From NCBI GenBank assembly GCA_949987565.1, contig OX465103.1, forward strand, positions 12,109,145 through 12,173,144: a stretch of DNA of 64,000 bases, in the 5' to 3' direction. Under the pieces are notes generated by a model. That model had not been told where the DNA came from. It saw only the letters and a program-made list of their open reading frames with translations, and made no database searches. This stretch comes from Luidia sarsii. Its lineage: Eukaryota; Echinodermata; Asteroidea; Paxillosida; Luidiidae. Of this stretch, positions 11,174 to 24,653 are shown piece by piece. The position numbers were made by a program, and so were the translations under genes. Positions within the stretch are counted from its first letter, which is position 1, and every line of letters starts with the position of its first letter.

Positions 11174-11345
11174 TACTAATACTAATACTAATAATAGTAC
11201 TAATACTAGTACTATTAGTAGTATAGTACTTGTACTTAGTTGTACTAGTACTAGTAGTAGTACTAGTACATGTACAGTAGTTGTACTAGTAGTAGTAATT
11301 TAAATTAATACTAATAATACTATTATTAATAGTATTACTAATTAG
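11174..11345. repeat. ACT/AGT and ATT trinucleotide arrays
   Basis: A long interrupted ACTAAT, ACTAGT and AGTAGT array. Confidence 0.8.
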
Positions 11346-11414
11346 TAATAATCCCACTTTACCAGACCATGAAGGATCTCCTTATTCCTCCATGACCAGA
11401 CCTACCTTCTGACT

Positions 11415-11514
11415 TAGTCCGAGTAACTTGGACCCGACAAGTCACTCTTTTTTTATCGAATTTCAAAATTCGATAAAAAATGGGTGACTTGTTGGGTCCA
11501 AGTTACTCGGACTA
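11415..11514. mobile_element. 100-bp near-perfect palindrome with 9-bp target duplication
   Basis: The arms begin TAGTCCGAGTAACTTGGACC and close on a TTTATCGAATTT/AAATTCGATAAA centre. It is flanked by CTTCTGACT (left) and CTTCTGACC (right), 8 of 9 bases. Confidence 0.85.
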
Positions 11515-11635
11515 CTTCTGACCTTGTGACCAATTCACCTACTGAGTACTGTCACTCACTGACCTACCGTCGCTACCGACCAACTAGTGTAGCGAGTGTT
11601 TACAAAAATCTTCTCCCGAAGGGCTTTCCACTCAC

Positions 11636-11967
11636 ATTTCTGTTCTAGTGCTGGGCAGTTTGTTGGGGGCAGTAGTACTAGTGGTGGTAGTACTAGTAGT
11701 AGTACTATTACTAGCAAGAGAAGGTCCCTGTGTCTTCTCTAGACCGTCCAAGGTGTCCAGCATGACTTTGGCCAGCTGCACATTGGACACCCCGAGATGT
11801 TTGGCCTTGCACCTCCAGCGCTCCATCACGGACAACGGCAGAGACAGTGTCGTTGTAAGCTCTCGGTATCTTCGATTATACTCAGCTTTGGATCTTCTCT
11901 TGGAACTCGGTGAACGGTCTATCCTCGGCCTTCCCACCTTTCTCCTCGGTTTTTCCGCCAGCTCCAT
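11636..11967 (-). CDS. first exon of an AT-hook-like, basic nuclear protein
   Basis: An open first exon of 110 codons plus two bases ends at a consensus donor (gtgagt). It starts MELAEKPRRKVGRPRIDR, where GRPR is an AT-hook-type minor-groove motif. A basic stretch follows (SSKRRSKAEYNRRYREL), then a hydrophobic helical region with RWRCKAKHLGVSNVQLAKVM and LDTLDGL. This layout resembles the N-terminal basic module placed before zinc fingers or transposase-derived domains in several invertebrate proteins, but I cannot name the gene. The C-terminal part of the exon is a Thr/Ser run encoded by an ACT/AGT microsatellite. Downstream exons were not found with certainty. It points away from SNRPF, with about 640 bp between the start codons. 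Confidence 0.55.
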
Positions 11968-12602
11968 GACGCCAGGTGGATCCTCTATTTGTAAAAATCA
12001 CGATCTAAAAGGTTTGACAAGTGAACACTTCAGTTGGTGCACAACAGTCGCGTGAGGGCAGTATTCAACGAATTGTTCGAAGAAAAATAAAATGAGTTTC
12101 GGTGATGATCTTGGCTTAGAGATCAGAACGATTTTAGTCGATGTTGAACATGAACACCTGTAAAAATTCACTTATTCTGATTGGCAGATCACTGCATTTA
12201 TTTGTAATCTTCACTTGTGTTGTCAGTGGATAATTGTGCATCATGAGTTGATGCAGAAGTTGATTTAGATCGCTCCTCCGTGATTGCTCTATGGATTAAC
12301 TGTAGACGATATAATTACTGCACCGAAATCACATTTTGAATAACATCTTTTATCTGGTTTCTCCAAGGACCAGGCCCCCTTTTTAGCCATTTTATTCTGA
12401 CAAAAAGTGTTGCTAAGTGCTGACCATACATGCACGTGTCTAATTTGCGACTGGAAAAAAGTCTACGAGATACTATTTGCCCGAGTGCCGTTGGCGGCGC
12501 CCTATCTCTCGAAGCCCGAAAACGTGGGATTAGCGTTAGCGTGTTCTGTGCTGTTTTGTCGTTGTCAGCTTCCACCGAGTTTTACACAATTTGCGTTTCA
12601 AC

Positions 12603-14857
<2,255 letters not shown>

Positions 14858-14999
14858 CCGTGGTTACAATGACCGCACTGCCTCCACGATCGGTTACCTC
14901 CACATCTCATAAGGGATCCCACCGGTCGTCACGATACGCTGTCCGGTGCGACCCCTCGTGAACTTGGAAAAGTGTCCTTCCTCCATCAGCCAGGCCTAT

Positions 15000-17564
15000 A
15001 CAATGTCCGTGTGGACTGGAAACTGTAAATACACGTAGCATTTTAAAATCGGCCTTTTTTGTGTGTGTGATCACAATGTGAAGATGTGTACATGTGCGCT
15101 GCAGCCCGTTCACAGTAAGAAGAGCTGGAGCATATGATACACCAGCCCCTCCCCTCTCCCTCCTCCTGTGGTTGAAGTCACCGCTTGGTATTTGGCACCA
15201 CTCTTTGACCGGCGGGTCAATTTTCACCCAAGCTCATCGTAACTGTACGACCAATTGGCAAGATGACGAACGGTGCACCGAAACTACAGGTGTATGAACC
15301 TACTGCGACCACCATGGCTGAATCCCCGTAAGCAGAGATACGGTGGATCCTAAGGCTTTGTGAAATCAGTCCCTGCTTGGTCAGCTGAGGGTGGACTGGA
15401 GAGGGGGCCGGGGCAAGCCATTGCATTCAATAAGGCAAAGCTCAACTTAATAGTGGACGCACTTTAGTACAGTGTTTCCAATCTCCTTTCCTTTCTTTGG
15501 TGAGATACTATCTCTTAGAAGTTTGTATTTTTCTGAATGACAGGTGGCAAATGAATACCTTTAAAGAAAATGGGAGGGGAGTGAGGGACTTTTCTTTAAT
15601 TTAATTTTGTCTTTGATTTCTTTTTGTATTTGGTCGATTTCGTAGTGGTGATGAAATTTAAATCTTTCTGAAAAAAAAAAAACTTTGTTATTTTCCACCA
15701 GCAGGTTTTCCCGATGGAAAAAAGAAACTGTACTTTACTACTTTCATTTGTCGGAACATGGCATTTGATTTCAGATGGCCAGTGTTCACCCTGTAGATCT
15801 CAATTACAAATTGCATAGAGTATCTCCTGTTGAAATTGCAGGCCATGCTTTGCAATGAAAGCATTGGCTGCCAGCCGCAGTCCTATTTGAAACCAAAATG
15901 TTGTCAAGGAGGACTTTCCATGCCAAGCCATTTCTTTGTTGCTGCCAAGCTGCTCAGCTCTATAAAACTAGACTCTCTGGTTTCACAAAAAAATATAAAA
16001 CATACCAGAAGCTGGGATGGAGAACACACTGGTGTCTCTTGTCGGAGATTCCATCAAAGGTGGGCAATTCGTGCCAGCCTCAATTTCAAACAACTGGGGG
16101 CTGTTGGTACGAGAACAACATTCCCCAGAGATCAGAACCTTGTTTCGTTCGTACTTTTAAGCATGTAAATGTTTTCTCCTACTTTTTCCATTTTGTATGA
16201 CTTGGATTAAATTAAAAAAAAATGGTATAAAAAACGCTTGTTCGTTTTTTGTGAGGAAAACATCTGGATTTAAAAATTGAACGTCTTTGAAATTGTCTGT
16301 CGAACAACAGCAGCTGTAGTCCTTCAAAGATGCTTGAATATCACAACATACAACATAAAGTGTACGGTACATCCGGACGTGTGAGTGAGATTATGCAGCA
16401 GCAGGCCACTGCACAGGCCACCACACATGTCGTTTTGCTTGGTTTTGAGTCGTCATACTGCCGGCTCGGTTACTTCTACCGCGGTCTCGGTAAACATATT
16501 TACCTGGTCGAACGTCGAAATGCGGACAGTGATTGCATTTGACCACGTCTGTGTCAAACATTCCCCCACAAGTCATTAGTGTGCGCAAGGGTTCTACTCC
16601 CTGGTCAAATCAGTGCAGAGGAGTCCGAGTCAGTCACTGGTGTCAGGTGCCCGGCAGAAGGGCATACTGTAAGTGCGTTCAGACGCTTAAGTCTATGCCC
16701 TTCTGCTGGGAACCAATGACGTGTGGTACGTTGCATGGCTTCGTACAAATAGGTTTTTACTTCATCATGACTTTAAAATGTGAACATTGAATGTGGATAG
16801 GATTGAAGCGCTTATAAAATAGAAAGTTTTGAGTAATTCTTAATTCCTTTTTACCTCGGTGACATTTGCCTTCATGACCCTCTGCAAGGCACCCGAATAT
16901 CCTACGGGGCGACGACTAACTGACAGGCAACGTAACATCGCATGCGCCTGATGGTAACCCCTCCCCCCGCCCCCGACGACAACTTTTTTAAAGGCTTTCA
17001 AGTATGCAAGGCCGCCGCAGTGATTGTGCCTCCCGAAATTCGGTTATGGGTCTCGTATAATAGTTACAAAACTGATTACTCAGACAAAAGGGGGAAACTT
17101 GGAGGGGATGAAAATGAGATCTAAGATCTCCGAGGCAGCCCGGGCATTCATACCAATTCCATTAATTCGACCCTCAGTGCTTTCAGTGGCTTCTCAATTC
17201 CGCTCGGCACGTGATTGTCTGTCCTCAACGAAAATGAAATGAACAGCCTCGCAGAGTCGGGTCGACTTATATAGGTGGACTAGCGTGGGCATAATTATAT
17301 AGGGCAGAATCTCGGATCGGACAAATCAATTTGAGGACCCTTTGCCAGCCAAGGCCAGCAGATGTGCTGCAGTTCCTCTGTCGAGAGCTCTATGTCGTTT
17401 GCATTAATTTGTATACCGCTATGGTCGGGATATGGTCTCTGTGACCACCACCCTTTGGTCGCCACGACCCGCCACCGCCACGTCGCGACGCGTCGTGGGC
17501 GAAGGGCCTATACTGTGTCCCGCATTATAGTTGCCCAGTGACTGTGGTGGTTGGTGTCATAGGA
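15000..17564. other. no gene seen; repeats and SNRPF downstream region
   Basis: At 15220-15370 lies a diverged copy of the GATGCATCGTAA palindromic family. Short frames around 15830-16790 show no coding character. ATTAAA at 16206 is a distant possible polyadenylation signal for SNRPF. Confidence 0.4.
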
Positions 17565-17799
17565 CGTTTACGAAATGAAGGCTTAGGCTCGGGCTCATGC
17601 TCCGTCTCCGTCTGACAAAACCTGAAAATCCAGGCCGTGAATTGTTTCCGAATTTGAAGGTTTGCTGGCTTGATAGGTACAGGGTATTCCCCAAGAAACT
17701 GGGGCCAAACGCTTGTTTTTAGAAGCCTGTGATATTGTAACGATTGAGGTAAATATGTCCGAAGCCTAAGCCCGAGCCTAAGCCTTCATTTCGTAAACG
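17565..17799. mobile_element. 235-bp element with 31-bp perfect inverted ends
   Basis: The ends begin CGTTTACGAAATGAAGGCTT and are exact inverted repeats (17565-17595 and 17769-17799). The flanks GTCATAGGA and GTCATAGTC match at 7 of 9 bases. Confidence 0.85.
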
Positions 17800-17879
17800 G
17801 TCATAGTCACACGGGTTCGTAGAGGAAGGGCCTATAGAGCCTCTAGAGGTTTTTCAGTAACGTAACGTGAAAACCTCTA

Positions 17880-18430
17880 TACCGTTCCAGGAATCACACC
17901 CCCGCTTTCATTCAGATGCCAAAAAAAATGTTGTAAACCTGGCTACATCAGCTAGGGGGATCGCACACAAAGAAGATGCAGTTTTTATTTAGATAAAAAA
18001 AAAATACTTAAAAACCCACAAGACTATAGTTGACTATTTGGGAGGCCACCATCGAATTAATGTGTTCATTAGTTTTGTTTTAATGTTCCCAGACAGTTTT
18101 TCATCTAATATTTTGATTCAAAAAAAAAAATCTTTGCCATTTTTTTCAAAATTCTTCATTCTGGTTCGGCCTTTGAGAAAGGTCCTGCTATGATCTGAAG
18201 AAATTGAAAAATTGGCAAAGAAAATGTCCGCCTCGACCGGGACTTAACACGAGACCTCTGGATTAACGTACGTACCGGTGCTTTTCCATCTGAGCTTTCC
18301 AACCCTTAGACGGTGGCCTTCCAAAATAGTCAACTAGAGTCTTTGCCAGGGTGGGGGGGGGGGCGCCAGTCAGAAGCAATTCAATCATTAACTGCCGTAT
18401 ATCTCCAGGGTAGACTACGACAAACCAAAA
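17880..18430 (-). repeat. tRNA-derived SINE, type 2, composite
   Basis: The tRNA-like head (18228-18315, minus) reads CCTCTGGATTAACG with a B-box complement and an A-box complement TCTGAGCTTTCC. It is flanked by GGAGGCCACC arms and by two CTGCCGTATATCTCCAGG tails, so two copies may be nested. A family A fragment (GAGAAAGGTCCTGCTA) lies at 18175-18190. Confidence 0.6.
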
Positions 18431-18519
18431 TATAAAGCGCATCAGTAGAGTTATGGTTGTAAATGAACGTTGTCAATATCGGCACATTTTTTTTTCTTTG
18501 CCAACATCTTCGTCAATCC

Positions 18520-18930
18520 ATCTCCGCCACCTGCTCCACGGTCTAGCTCCTATCGCACTCGCTCTCAGCGCAGCTGTATCATAGCCGTGCGGAAGTGTGG
18601 CCGACTGAAACTCCAAGGTCCGCCTCGACTGGACCTCCCCCTTCCCCTTCCCCTTCCCCGTCGTCTACAGGGGCAACACGTGCTTTCCGGAATGAACTCG
18701 GGACGGCGATTAAGTGAGGCCGGACTGTCTGTTGTTCCGCCTTCTCTGCCCCAAACACGAGACGAACACCAAGACAACGGCACGTACACAGTACACACAG
18801 CTGTCCTGTCTGGCGCATCTGCCCTTCTGTGGCTGTTCAGAAGCGGGCCAGTTATTTCACAGAGCCGGTCAAGGACGAAAATCTGCTCGGCAAGTTGCCA
18901 CTCATTGCCACACTATACCGTGGTCTGCCT
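18520..18930. other. GC-rich stretch, no supported gene
   Basis: Open frames exist on both strands. There is a short CCCCTT array at 18628-18660. I see no splice-bounded exon and no known domain. Confidence 0.3.
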
Positions 18931-18939
18931 CCTTTAGCA

Positions 18940-19284
18940 CTTGACTGTATTCAACCAATATTGGAAAGATCGAAAATGTTCACAGATTTACATGAAACTT
19001 ATACAGTCTGAAGATGGTTATAGTCGAAACCTCGCACTGAAAAAAATTCTGCCTGAAATACTGTATTATTTTCAGTAAAGAGTAAAGATAGAATTTGCGT
19101 CTCACCCGAGATCTAAACATTTTAAAGAAACAAATGAAGCGGTTTTTAAATATTTTCTCGAAACTCGGTTGGCGGATTGAGCTGAAATTTTCACAGGTGT
19201 GCTATAATGTTATGCGTATGTTGGATCAGACAACGTATCGGATGCTATTCTTTGACCTCGACCAATGTTGTGTAGGGGCTTTAA
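18940..19284 (+). repeat. TTAA-flanked element family C
   Basis: The left end is decayed (CAACCAATATTGGAAAGATCG). The right end is intact (CCAATGTTGTGTAGGGGCTT then TAA). A partial second right half follows at 19436-19548. Confidence 0.75.
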
Positions 19285-19434
19285 GCAAGCTTAATCCCAC
19301 CGGATATACCGGTAAGCCAAGGATAACGCCGGATGCCTGCCCGGTGTGTACACGGCAATGACGGAGAAAACTAGGATGATCCCGGAGCGACGATCTGGGA
19401 TCATCCGGGATGCGATCCGTGGAAGTGAACAAAA
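19285..19434 (+). repeat. 150-bp segment linked to family C, copy 1
   Basis: Begins GCAAGCTTAATCCCACCGGA and ends GATGCGATCCGTGGAAGTGA. It recurs almost unchanged at 27797-27945, again directly right of a family C element. Confidence 0.85.
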
Positions 19435-19549
19435 AGACTCGGTTGGCGGATTGAGCTGAAATTTTCACTGGTGTGCTATAATGTTATGCGTATGTTGGAT
19501 CAGACAACGTATCGGATGCTAATCGTAGACCTCGACCAATGTTGTATAC

Positions 19550-22500
19550 ATGTGCATGTACTACAATGCCATATACGCACAAATAACATGCCAAACTGCT
19601 CACAATAACTCAAAAATAATGACCAAAATGCAAATTAATGTTCTGGCGTTCTGATTCTGTAGTAGGACCACTCTGCCTGCGAGAAAGGCCCGGTTTGGAT
19701 GGAAACGTCAGACCCTCGAGTCCTTTTATACGAGGTTTGGCTGGCAAGACGTTGATCATCAATCAGTTGTTTTTGTCCAGTAGCATATATTAGTGTTTAA
19801 TTACCTTTCTTAATTAGACCTTCATATTCTGTAAAATAATTGCTCTCTCTGGCCGGCGTTGGTACCATTTCCGCTCGTACCAACCACGGCCGCTTCCAAC
19901 TCGCAAAACGACCGTCCAGCCTGTCGTGTGGTTTAACCCGAATTTCAATTAGAACCAGACAGCATAGAAAATGCTCATTTTTGTGACAATGGTACCAGTT
20001 TTGTTTAATTCTTCATATATACGTACGCAGTGTACATAGAGTTGAGAACGACCACTACTATATACAATCACTAATGTGCTTTTGATGAGTTACGTCAATT
20101 AATTAGCAATGGTATAGCCCTATGAAGTCCTTTCGGCAAAACAGTACCGGACCAAACTATTTGCCCCACGTTTGACGTGGTTTGTCAGCAACAATGGGAT
20201 AGTTGACCGATCCCTTTACGACGACAGTCTAACCGGTTGGGCCTTCATTGAACAATATTGTTTCCGAGTGATATATAAAAATGTTGCAAACTGCTTACTG
20301 ACTAAAATTACCAAAATGCAAATCTTAAATTTTAGTGGGCCTGAGTGGGTTTCTCAAAGGACATGCTAATCACTCTGCCTTTGAGAAAGGTCCTGCTAGG
20401 ATCGAAACGTCAGGCACAATATTGTTTCCGGTTAATGATTTCAGCCAACGTTAATGTTCGTTAAATAACCCAACGTTTTACGTGGTACTTTGGCCACAAT
20501 CACCCTTTGTATTTACAGTAAATTGTACACGGCTTTGTACACTGAAAGATTGAGTATATGTTACATGTACTGCCCTTTAAGTTCAAAAGTAAGACACGAC
20601 ATTATTATACCCATTGCTCTGATATTCTGCATGCTGACCATTGTTAGTATGATATACAAATCCGATTCACGATTAAAAATTAAAATTATACATTTCCAAG
20701 ACACAGATGTGATAGTTTCTCCTCTCAATGAGAAGTAAAAACTATGTATTAGGAGGAGCATTTTCCCATTGATTCATTGGCAGAATTCTGTCGTGGATCT
20801 TATATTTTTCCCCTAATTAATATAGGCCTATATAGAGCCATTTGCAATACAGCTCTATTGGACTTTATTGAAACGGTGCTCTTCAATTAAATCCCGTCAC
20901 TAATGTGAGCGGAAACTTATATTGGGCCCTATATACGCCCTGTTCTATGTTCGGCGTGCATGTCATGTAATTGGCCCCACATTCAAGACGAGCACGTTTC
21001 TCAGCTGAAACACTCCCCGATCCTTACATCCGTGACTTCATGTTGTATTGGTCATTTCCCACAGCGGCGCACGTGCGGCTGGTGTTGTTTTCACATCTGA
21101 CATTTGAATGAGGACCTGGCAGGACCTTTTCTGGAATCAATCTGCCCTTGAGAATGTTCCTGCCTAAAATAGAGAACCCTATTGCATTTAATATTGTACA
21201 GAAATTAATACGTTGGTCATTTTAGCCTTTGCTTGGAGGACGACTGGCCAGCCTTTCCCGATGAAAATATGTGACCCGGCACAGCGACATGAAGAATATC
21301 CCACCAAAACACTTTTCGAGTAAACAACGCCTGAAGTCAAAGTATCTTCTCAATTCGATAAAAAAAAAAATTCTTTTTGTATTTTCGGAAAGTTAATGTA
21401 TTGGAGGATATTATGTCCAAAGGATTTTTCCGAAATCCGTCTCTAAATGTTGAAAAACGAGGATTTCGGGGAGTGTTTGTGTATTGTTTTCATGAAAATG
21501 TAAAGTTCCTGCCTTTTTGAATGGCCGCTTTCGAGGAGTTAGAATGGCGCTGCTATATTATGTCTGGTCACAAAATAATGAATGAGCGAAGTCCCCTGAA
21601 GTACTATTTACAACAAAGTTCACACGGAAATAATTTTGATATCATTTGAAAGCTTATGGTATACTCTTTCACATCATTAGAAAATCTCAAAATCTCAAAA
21701 GTGGGGGTTATTCCTCATTATGCTGTGCCGGGTCACATATGTATACATTAAAAGTCTACCACGAGATGAGTGTATGCTATTTTATGATCGTTGACGGAGA
21801 CAGGGTCCCCATGCTGCAGAAGCAGATTCATAGGAGTGTATACAGGCACACCGCTCAAAGACTAACTGACCCATAGGGCCAAGTACGTCACAGGAGCCAG
21901 TTACGTTTAATTTTGCTCGCCCAATAAAATCCTTATTATCCCCAATCTTGGCCTTTCTTTTCCACGGTCCTTCAATCCCCACGGCCCTTCATTTCAATGC
22001 CTTACTCGCAAACGGTGCCGGTAAATAGGGTTAGAGCGTACACGTATAGGGCCTATGTACTCTACCAATTAAGTCAACCGAAAGGTAATCTTCGTGGTAG
22101 CCTACGCAGACTAGGGTTCATCTTAAAAAGAACAGAGAGCAACTCGATAAGTGATGAGGAAATAAGCATTGATGGAGACTGCCATGGAATTGAACTTGCG
22201 ATGCGACTGTGTACGGATTGTGTTCGGAACGGACATCGAAAATCACAAACAGAACATTATTTTTAGAACTCTGTAAACTACATGTATACATGTACAGTGA
22301 ATGCATTTTCGCGCTAGATCACTTTTTACTTGGGTAACACTCATATCTAACGTAAATAGTTTACCCATAATACCCTTCAACTTGTTCATTTTGTTTTCGA
22401 CTTCTGGGAATATTACACACAAAAATATACGTGCTGGCCCAGTACATGGTAATTGACACTTTCGAGCGTCTTCCCTGCCCTTTGCTTGATGTGAAAGGAT

Positions 22501-22560
22501 TTCTGTGCAGCACCGGATAGGTGTAGTGTAGTGGCTCGATTAGATGAGACTTGAAACTTT
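19550..22560. other. no gene seen; scattered repeats
   Basis: Holds family A copies at 19660-19720 and 20277-20415. Frames at 20490-20738 and 21997-22266 have no recognisable domain or splice support. Confidence 0.35.
20277..20415 (-). repeat. hairpin repeat family A, copy with reversed tail
   Basis: The tail complement (GTTGCAAACTGCTTACTGAC) precedes the hairpin. The left arm is truncated (GGGCCTGAGTGGG) and the right arm is intact. Confidence 0.75.
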
Positions 22561-22599
22561 GCGTGGTGGAAATACTCAGTTGCGTGGTGGAAATGTTCT

Positions 22600-22705
22600 C
22601 TTTCAAGAAGGAGTGTTGCTCTAACTTAAGAGCCGGTAACTCAACGTTTCGGGTAGTGTGTACTCTGCCCGTCGTCCTGCATGGTGTCACCGCAAACCTT
22701 CCACT
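22600..22705. repeat. family B half element
   Basis: Contains AAGAGCCGGTAACTCAACGT and the terminal repeat CATGGTGTCACCGCAAACCT. Confidence 0.65.
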
Positions 22706-22798
22706 TAAGGCCGCCGCACACGAGAGCTATCTGCTGAGCAAAACAATTCTCTCGAGGTCGTTAGCTCAGCACGTAGCTCTCGTGTGCGCTGAACGTTT
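22706..22798. repeat. inverted-repeat element, family E
   Basis: The ends GGCCGCCGCACACGAGAGCT and AGCTCTCGTGTGCG are inverted. A diverged copy is at 51990-52165. Confidence 0.65.
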
Positions 22799-22840
22799 AG
22801 TGAGATTTCTGCCTCAAGAGGCCGTGAGACCAATATCTAT

Positions 22841-23060
22841 CCTGCACACCTGGAGGTCCCTGGTTTTCGTATACCGAGTTCGCTTTTGCTTCTTGCCGCG
22901 GCCAGTTTGTGGGGGATGTGCACTGAGGACTACTGTGTGACTTGGGTGGCGGACCGGCTTTCGAAGTCGAGAGCCCGCTGTTTCCCGCAGAAGATCTGGC
23001 GGAGTCCCTTGCGGAACTGGCGGTACTTGAAGGCGTAGATGACCGGGTTGACGCAGCAGT
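22841..23060 (-). pseudogene. duplicated 3' end of the GPCR gene
   Basis: These 220 bp match 23515-23734 with five substitutions and no gaps. They cover the last part of TM7, the C-terminal tail and the 3' flank of the neighbouring GPCR gene. The rest of the gene is missing: similarity stops abruptly at 23060 inside the NCCVNPVIY region. It is a non-functional fragment made by a local duplication. Confidence 0.88.
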
Positions 23061-23225
23061 AATGGCGGGAACTCAGTACGGTACTGCCCAGCAGTACTTT
23101 TAGGTGCGCTCTTGCCGGAAGTGTAGTCGGGACGGTTCGGCATTTTTTTGTGGCCTTCGATTGAACAAACTAACTGCATAGCAGTGGTGAACATTGCGTG
23201 TGAACGCTCCGTGAAATTTAGCTAA

Positions 23226-23458
23226 ATTCGAGCGCTAAACCGAAGTTAGCAGCGAAGTTAGCAGCGAAGTTAGCCGCGAAGTTAGCAACGAAGTTAGCAG
23301 CGAAGTTAGCAGCGAAGTTAGCAGCGAAGTTAGCAGCGAAGTTAGCAACGAAGTTAGCAGCGAAGTTAGCAGCGAAGTTAGCAGCGAAGTTAGCAGCGAA
23401 GTTAGCAGCGAAGTTAGCAGTGAAGTTAGCAGCGAAATTAGCAGCGAAGTTAGCAGCT
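23226..23458. repeat. 12-bp minisatellite
   Basis: About 19 tandem units of AAGTTAGCAGCG with occasional single changes (AAGTTAGCAACG, AAGTTAGCAGTG, AAATTAGCAGCG). The unit is four codons and reads as repeated Ala-Ala-Asn-Phe on the minus strand. No gene context supports translation. It lies between the two copies of the duplicated GPCR 3' end. Confidence 0.92.
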
Positions 23459-23603
23459 AGTGTGAACATATCCAATGTATACGAGGCATTTATATACCGG
23501 TACCTTGGACTAAGCCTGCACACCTGGAGGCCCCTGGTTTTCGTATACCGAGTTCGCATTTGCTTCTTGCCGCGGCCAGTTTGTGAGGGATGTGCACGGA
23601 GGA

Positions 23604-24584
23604 CTACTGTGTGACTTGGGTGGCGGACCGGCTTTCGAAGTCAAGAGCCCGCTGTTTCCCGCAGAAGATCTGGCGGAGTCCCTTGCGGAACTGGCGGTAC
23701 TTGAAGGCGTAGATGACCGGGTTGACGCAGCAGTTGGCGGCCACCAAGGCCACGGACAGCAGGTAATACCACTCGTCGTAGGTCAGCTTCCAGCCCAGGT
23801 TGAACATGAGGAAGATGATCTGGTTGGGCGTCCAGCAGATGAGGAAGGTGATGAAGACGATCCAGAGCATCTTGAAGGTGTTGCGCCGGGCCCGGAGGAG
23901 GGACTCGGCCATGCCGGTGGCCGCGGAGTCGTCGGCGCCGGACGTGCCGGCGGGCGGGGCCAACGACGGCGCCGGGCCCACCCGGGCCGCCCCTCGCATC
24001 AGCTCCTTGCCGATGCGGATGTAGGCGAAGAGCATGACGATCACCGGCACCACGTACTGGAGCACGGCCGTCACCACGCCGATCGCTTGCGACCGGATGA
24101 CGGCGCTCGAGACGCACTTGCCGCCCCGGGCCTCGAAGATGGTCAGGTTGTACGACTTGAGGACGACTGCGATGAGCCAGCAGGACCCGATGATCAGGCC
24201 GACCTTGACGCGCGGGTGGCCCACGAAGGCCGCCTGGTACTTGAACGGGTGCACGATGGCGAAGTAACGCTCCATGGTCAGCGAGAGCAAGTTGAAGGTG
24301 GAGATGATGAAGAGGAGGAACAAGATGAAGTTGGAGAACCAGACGTGGCAGACCAGCCAGCCGAAGGCGTCGTCGGGGACGGGGTCGGGCAGCGGGACCT
24401 CGCTCTGCAGGAGGATCATGGTGGAGCCCAGGAAATCCACCACCGCTTGGTGGAAGATGAAGGCGTTGGTGCGGGTCTGCATCTCGGAGACCTGCCAGAT
24501 GACGATGCAGACCAAGGCATTGCCGAAGATCCCCAGAATGCCCACCGTGGTCTTAAAAATGCGCACGGCTAAGATTTTCTCCAT
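23604..24584 (-). CDS. class A (rhodopsin-type) G protein-coupled receptor, intronless
   Basis: An uninterrupted 326-residue seven-helix receptor. Landmarks: GNALVC in TM1, AVVDFLGS in TM2, Cys in WLVCHVW before TM3, MERYFAIVHPFKY (ERY in place of DRY), Cys in GGKCVSS of the second extracellular loop, FLICWTPNQIIF in TM6 (CWxP) and NPVIYAFKYRQF at TM7, with a palmitoylation-type Cys in IFCGK. Only about ten residues precede TM1. Intracellular loop 3 is rich in Ala, Gly and Pro. A peptide or amine receptor of the lineage-specific expansions seen in invertebrate deuterostomes is likely; the ligand is unknown. A TATA box lies about 60 bp upstream. Its paralog is at 35.5-36.5 kb, in the same orientation. 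Confidence 0.93.
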   Translation of the reverse strand: MEKILAVRIFKTTVGILGIFGNALVCIVIWQVSEMQTRTNAFIFHQAVVDFLGSTMILLQSEVPLPDPVPDDAFGWLVCHVWFSNFILFLLFIISTFNLLSLTMERYFAIVHPFKYQAAFVGHPRVKVGLIIGSCWLIAVVLKSYNLTIFEARGGKCVSSAVIRSQAIGVVTAVLQYVVPVIVMLFAYIRIGKELMRGAARVGPAPSLAPPAGTSGADDSAATGMAESLLRARRNTFKMLWIVFITFLICWTPNQIIFLMFNLGWKLTYDEWYYLLSVALVAANCCVNPVIYAFKYRQFRKGLRQIFCGKQRALDFESRSATQVTQ

Positions 24585-24642
24585 AATCGAGCGTTGTTTC
24601 TTATCGGTGCTCGAGTGAAACGTGTCGTTAGCTTCCCGGCAC

Positions 24643-24653
24643 TTTTTTATATA
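24643..24653 (-). promoter_or_regulatory. TATA box of the first GPCR gene
   Basis: The minus strand reads TATATAAAAAA here, 59-69 bp upstream of the start codon at 24584. This fits a transcription start near 24620 and an intronless transcript with a short 5' UTR. Confidence 0.6.

Noticed and set aside
23583..24572. A 329-codon frame on the plus strand opposite the first GPCR, and a similar one opposite the second (36117-36593)
   Set aside because: They mirror GC-rich third-position codon use of the real receptor frames. They have no domain and are rich in acidic low-complexity sequence.
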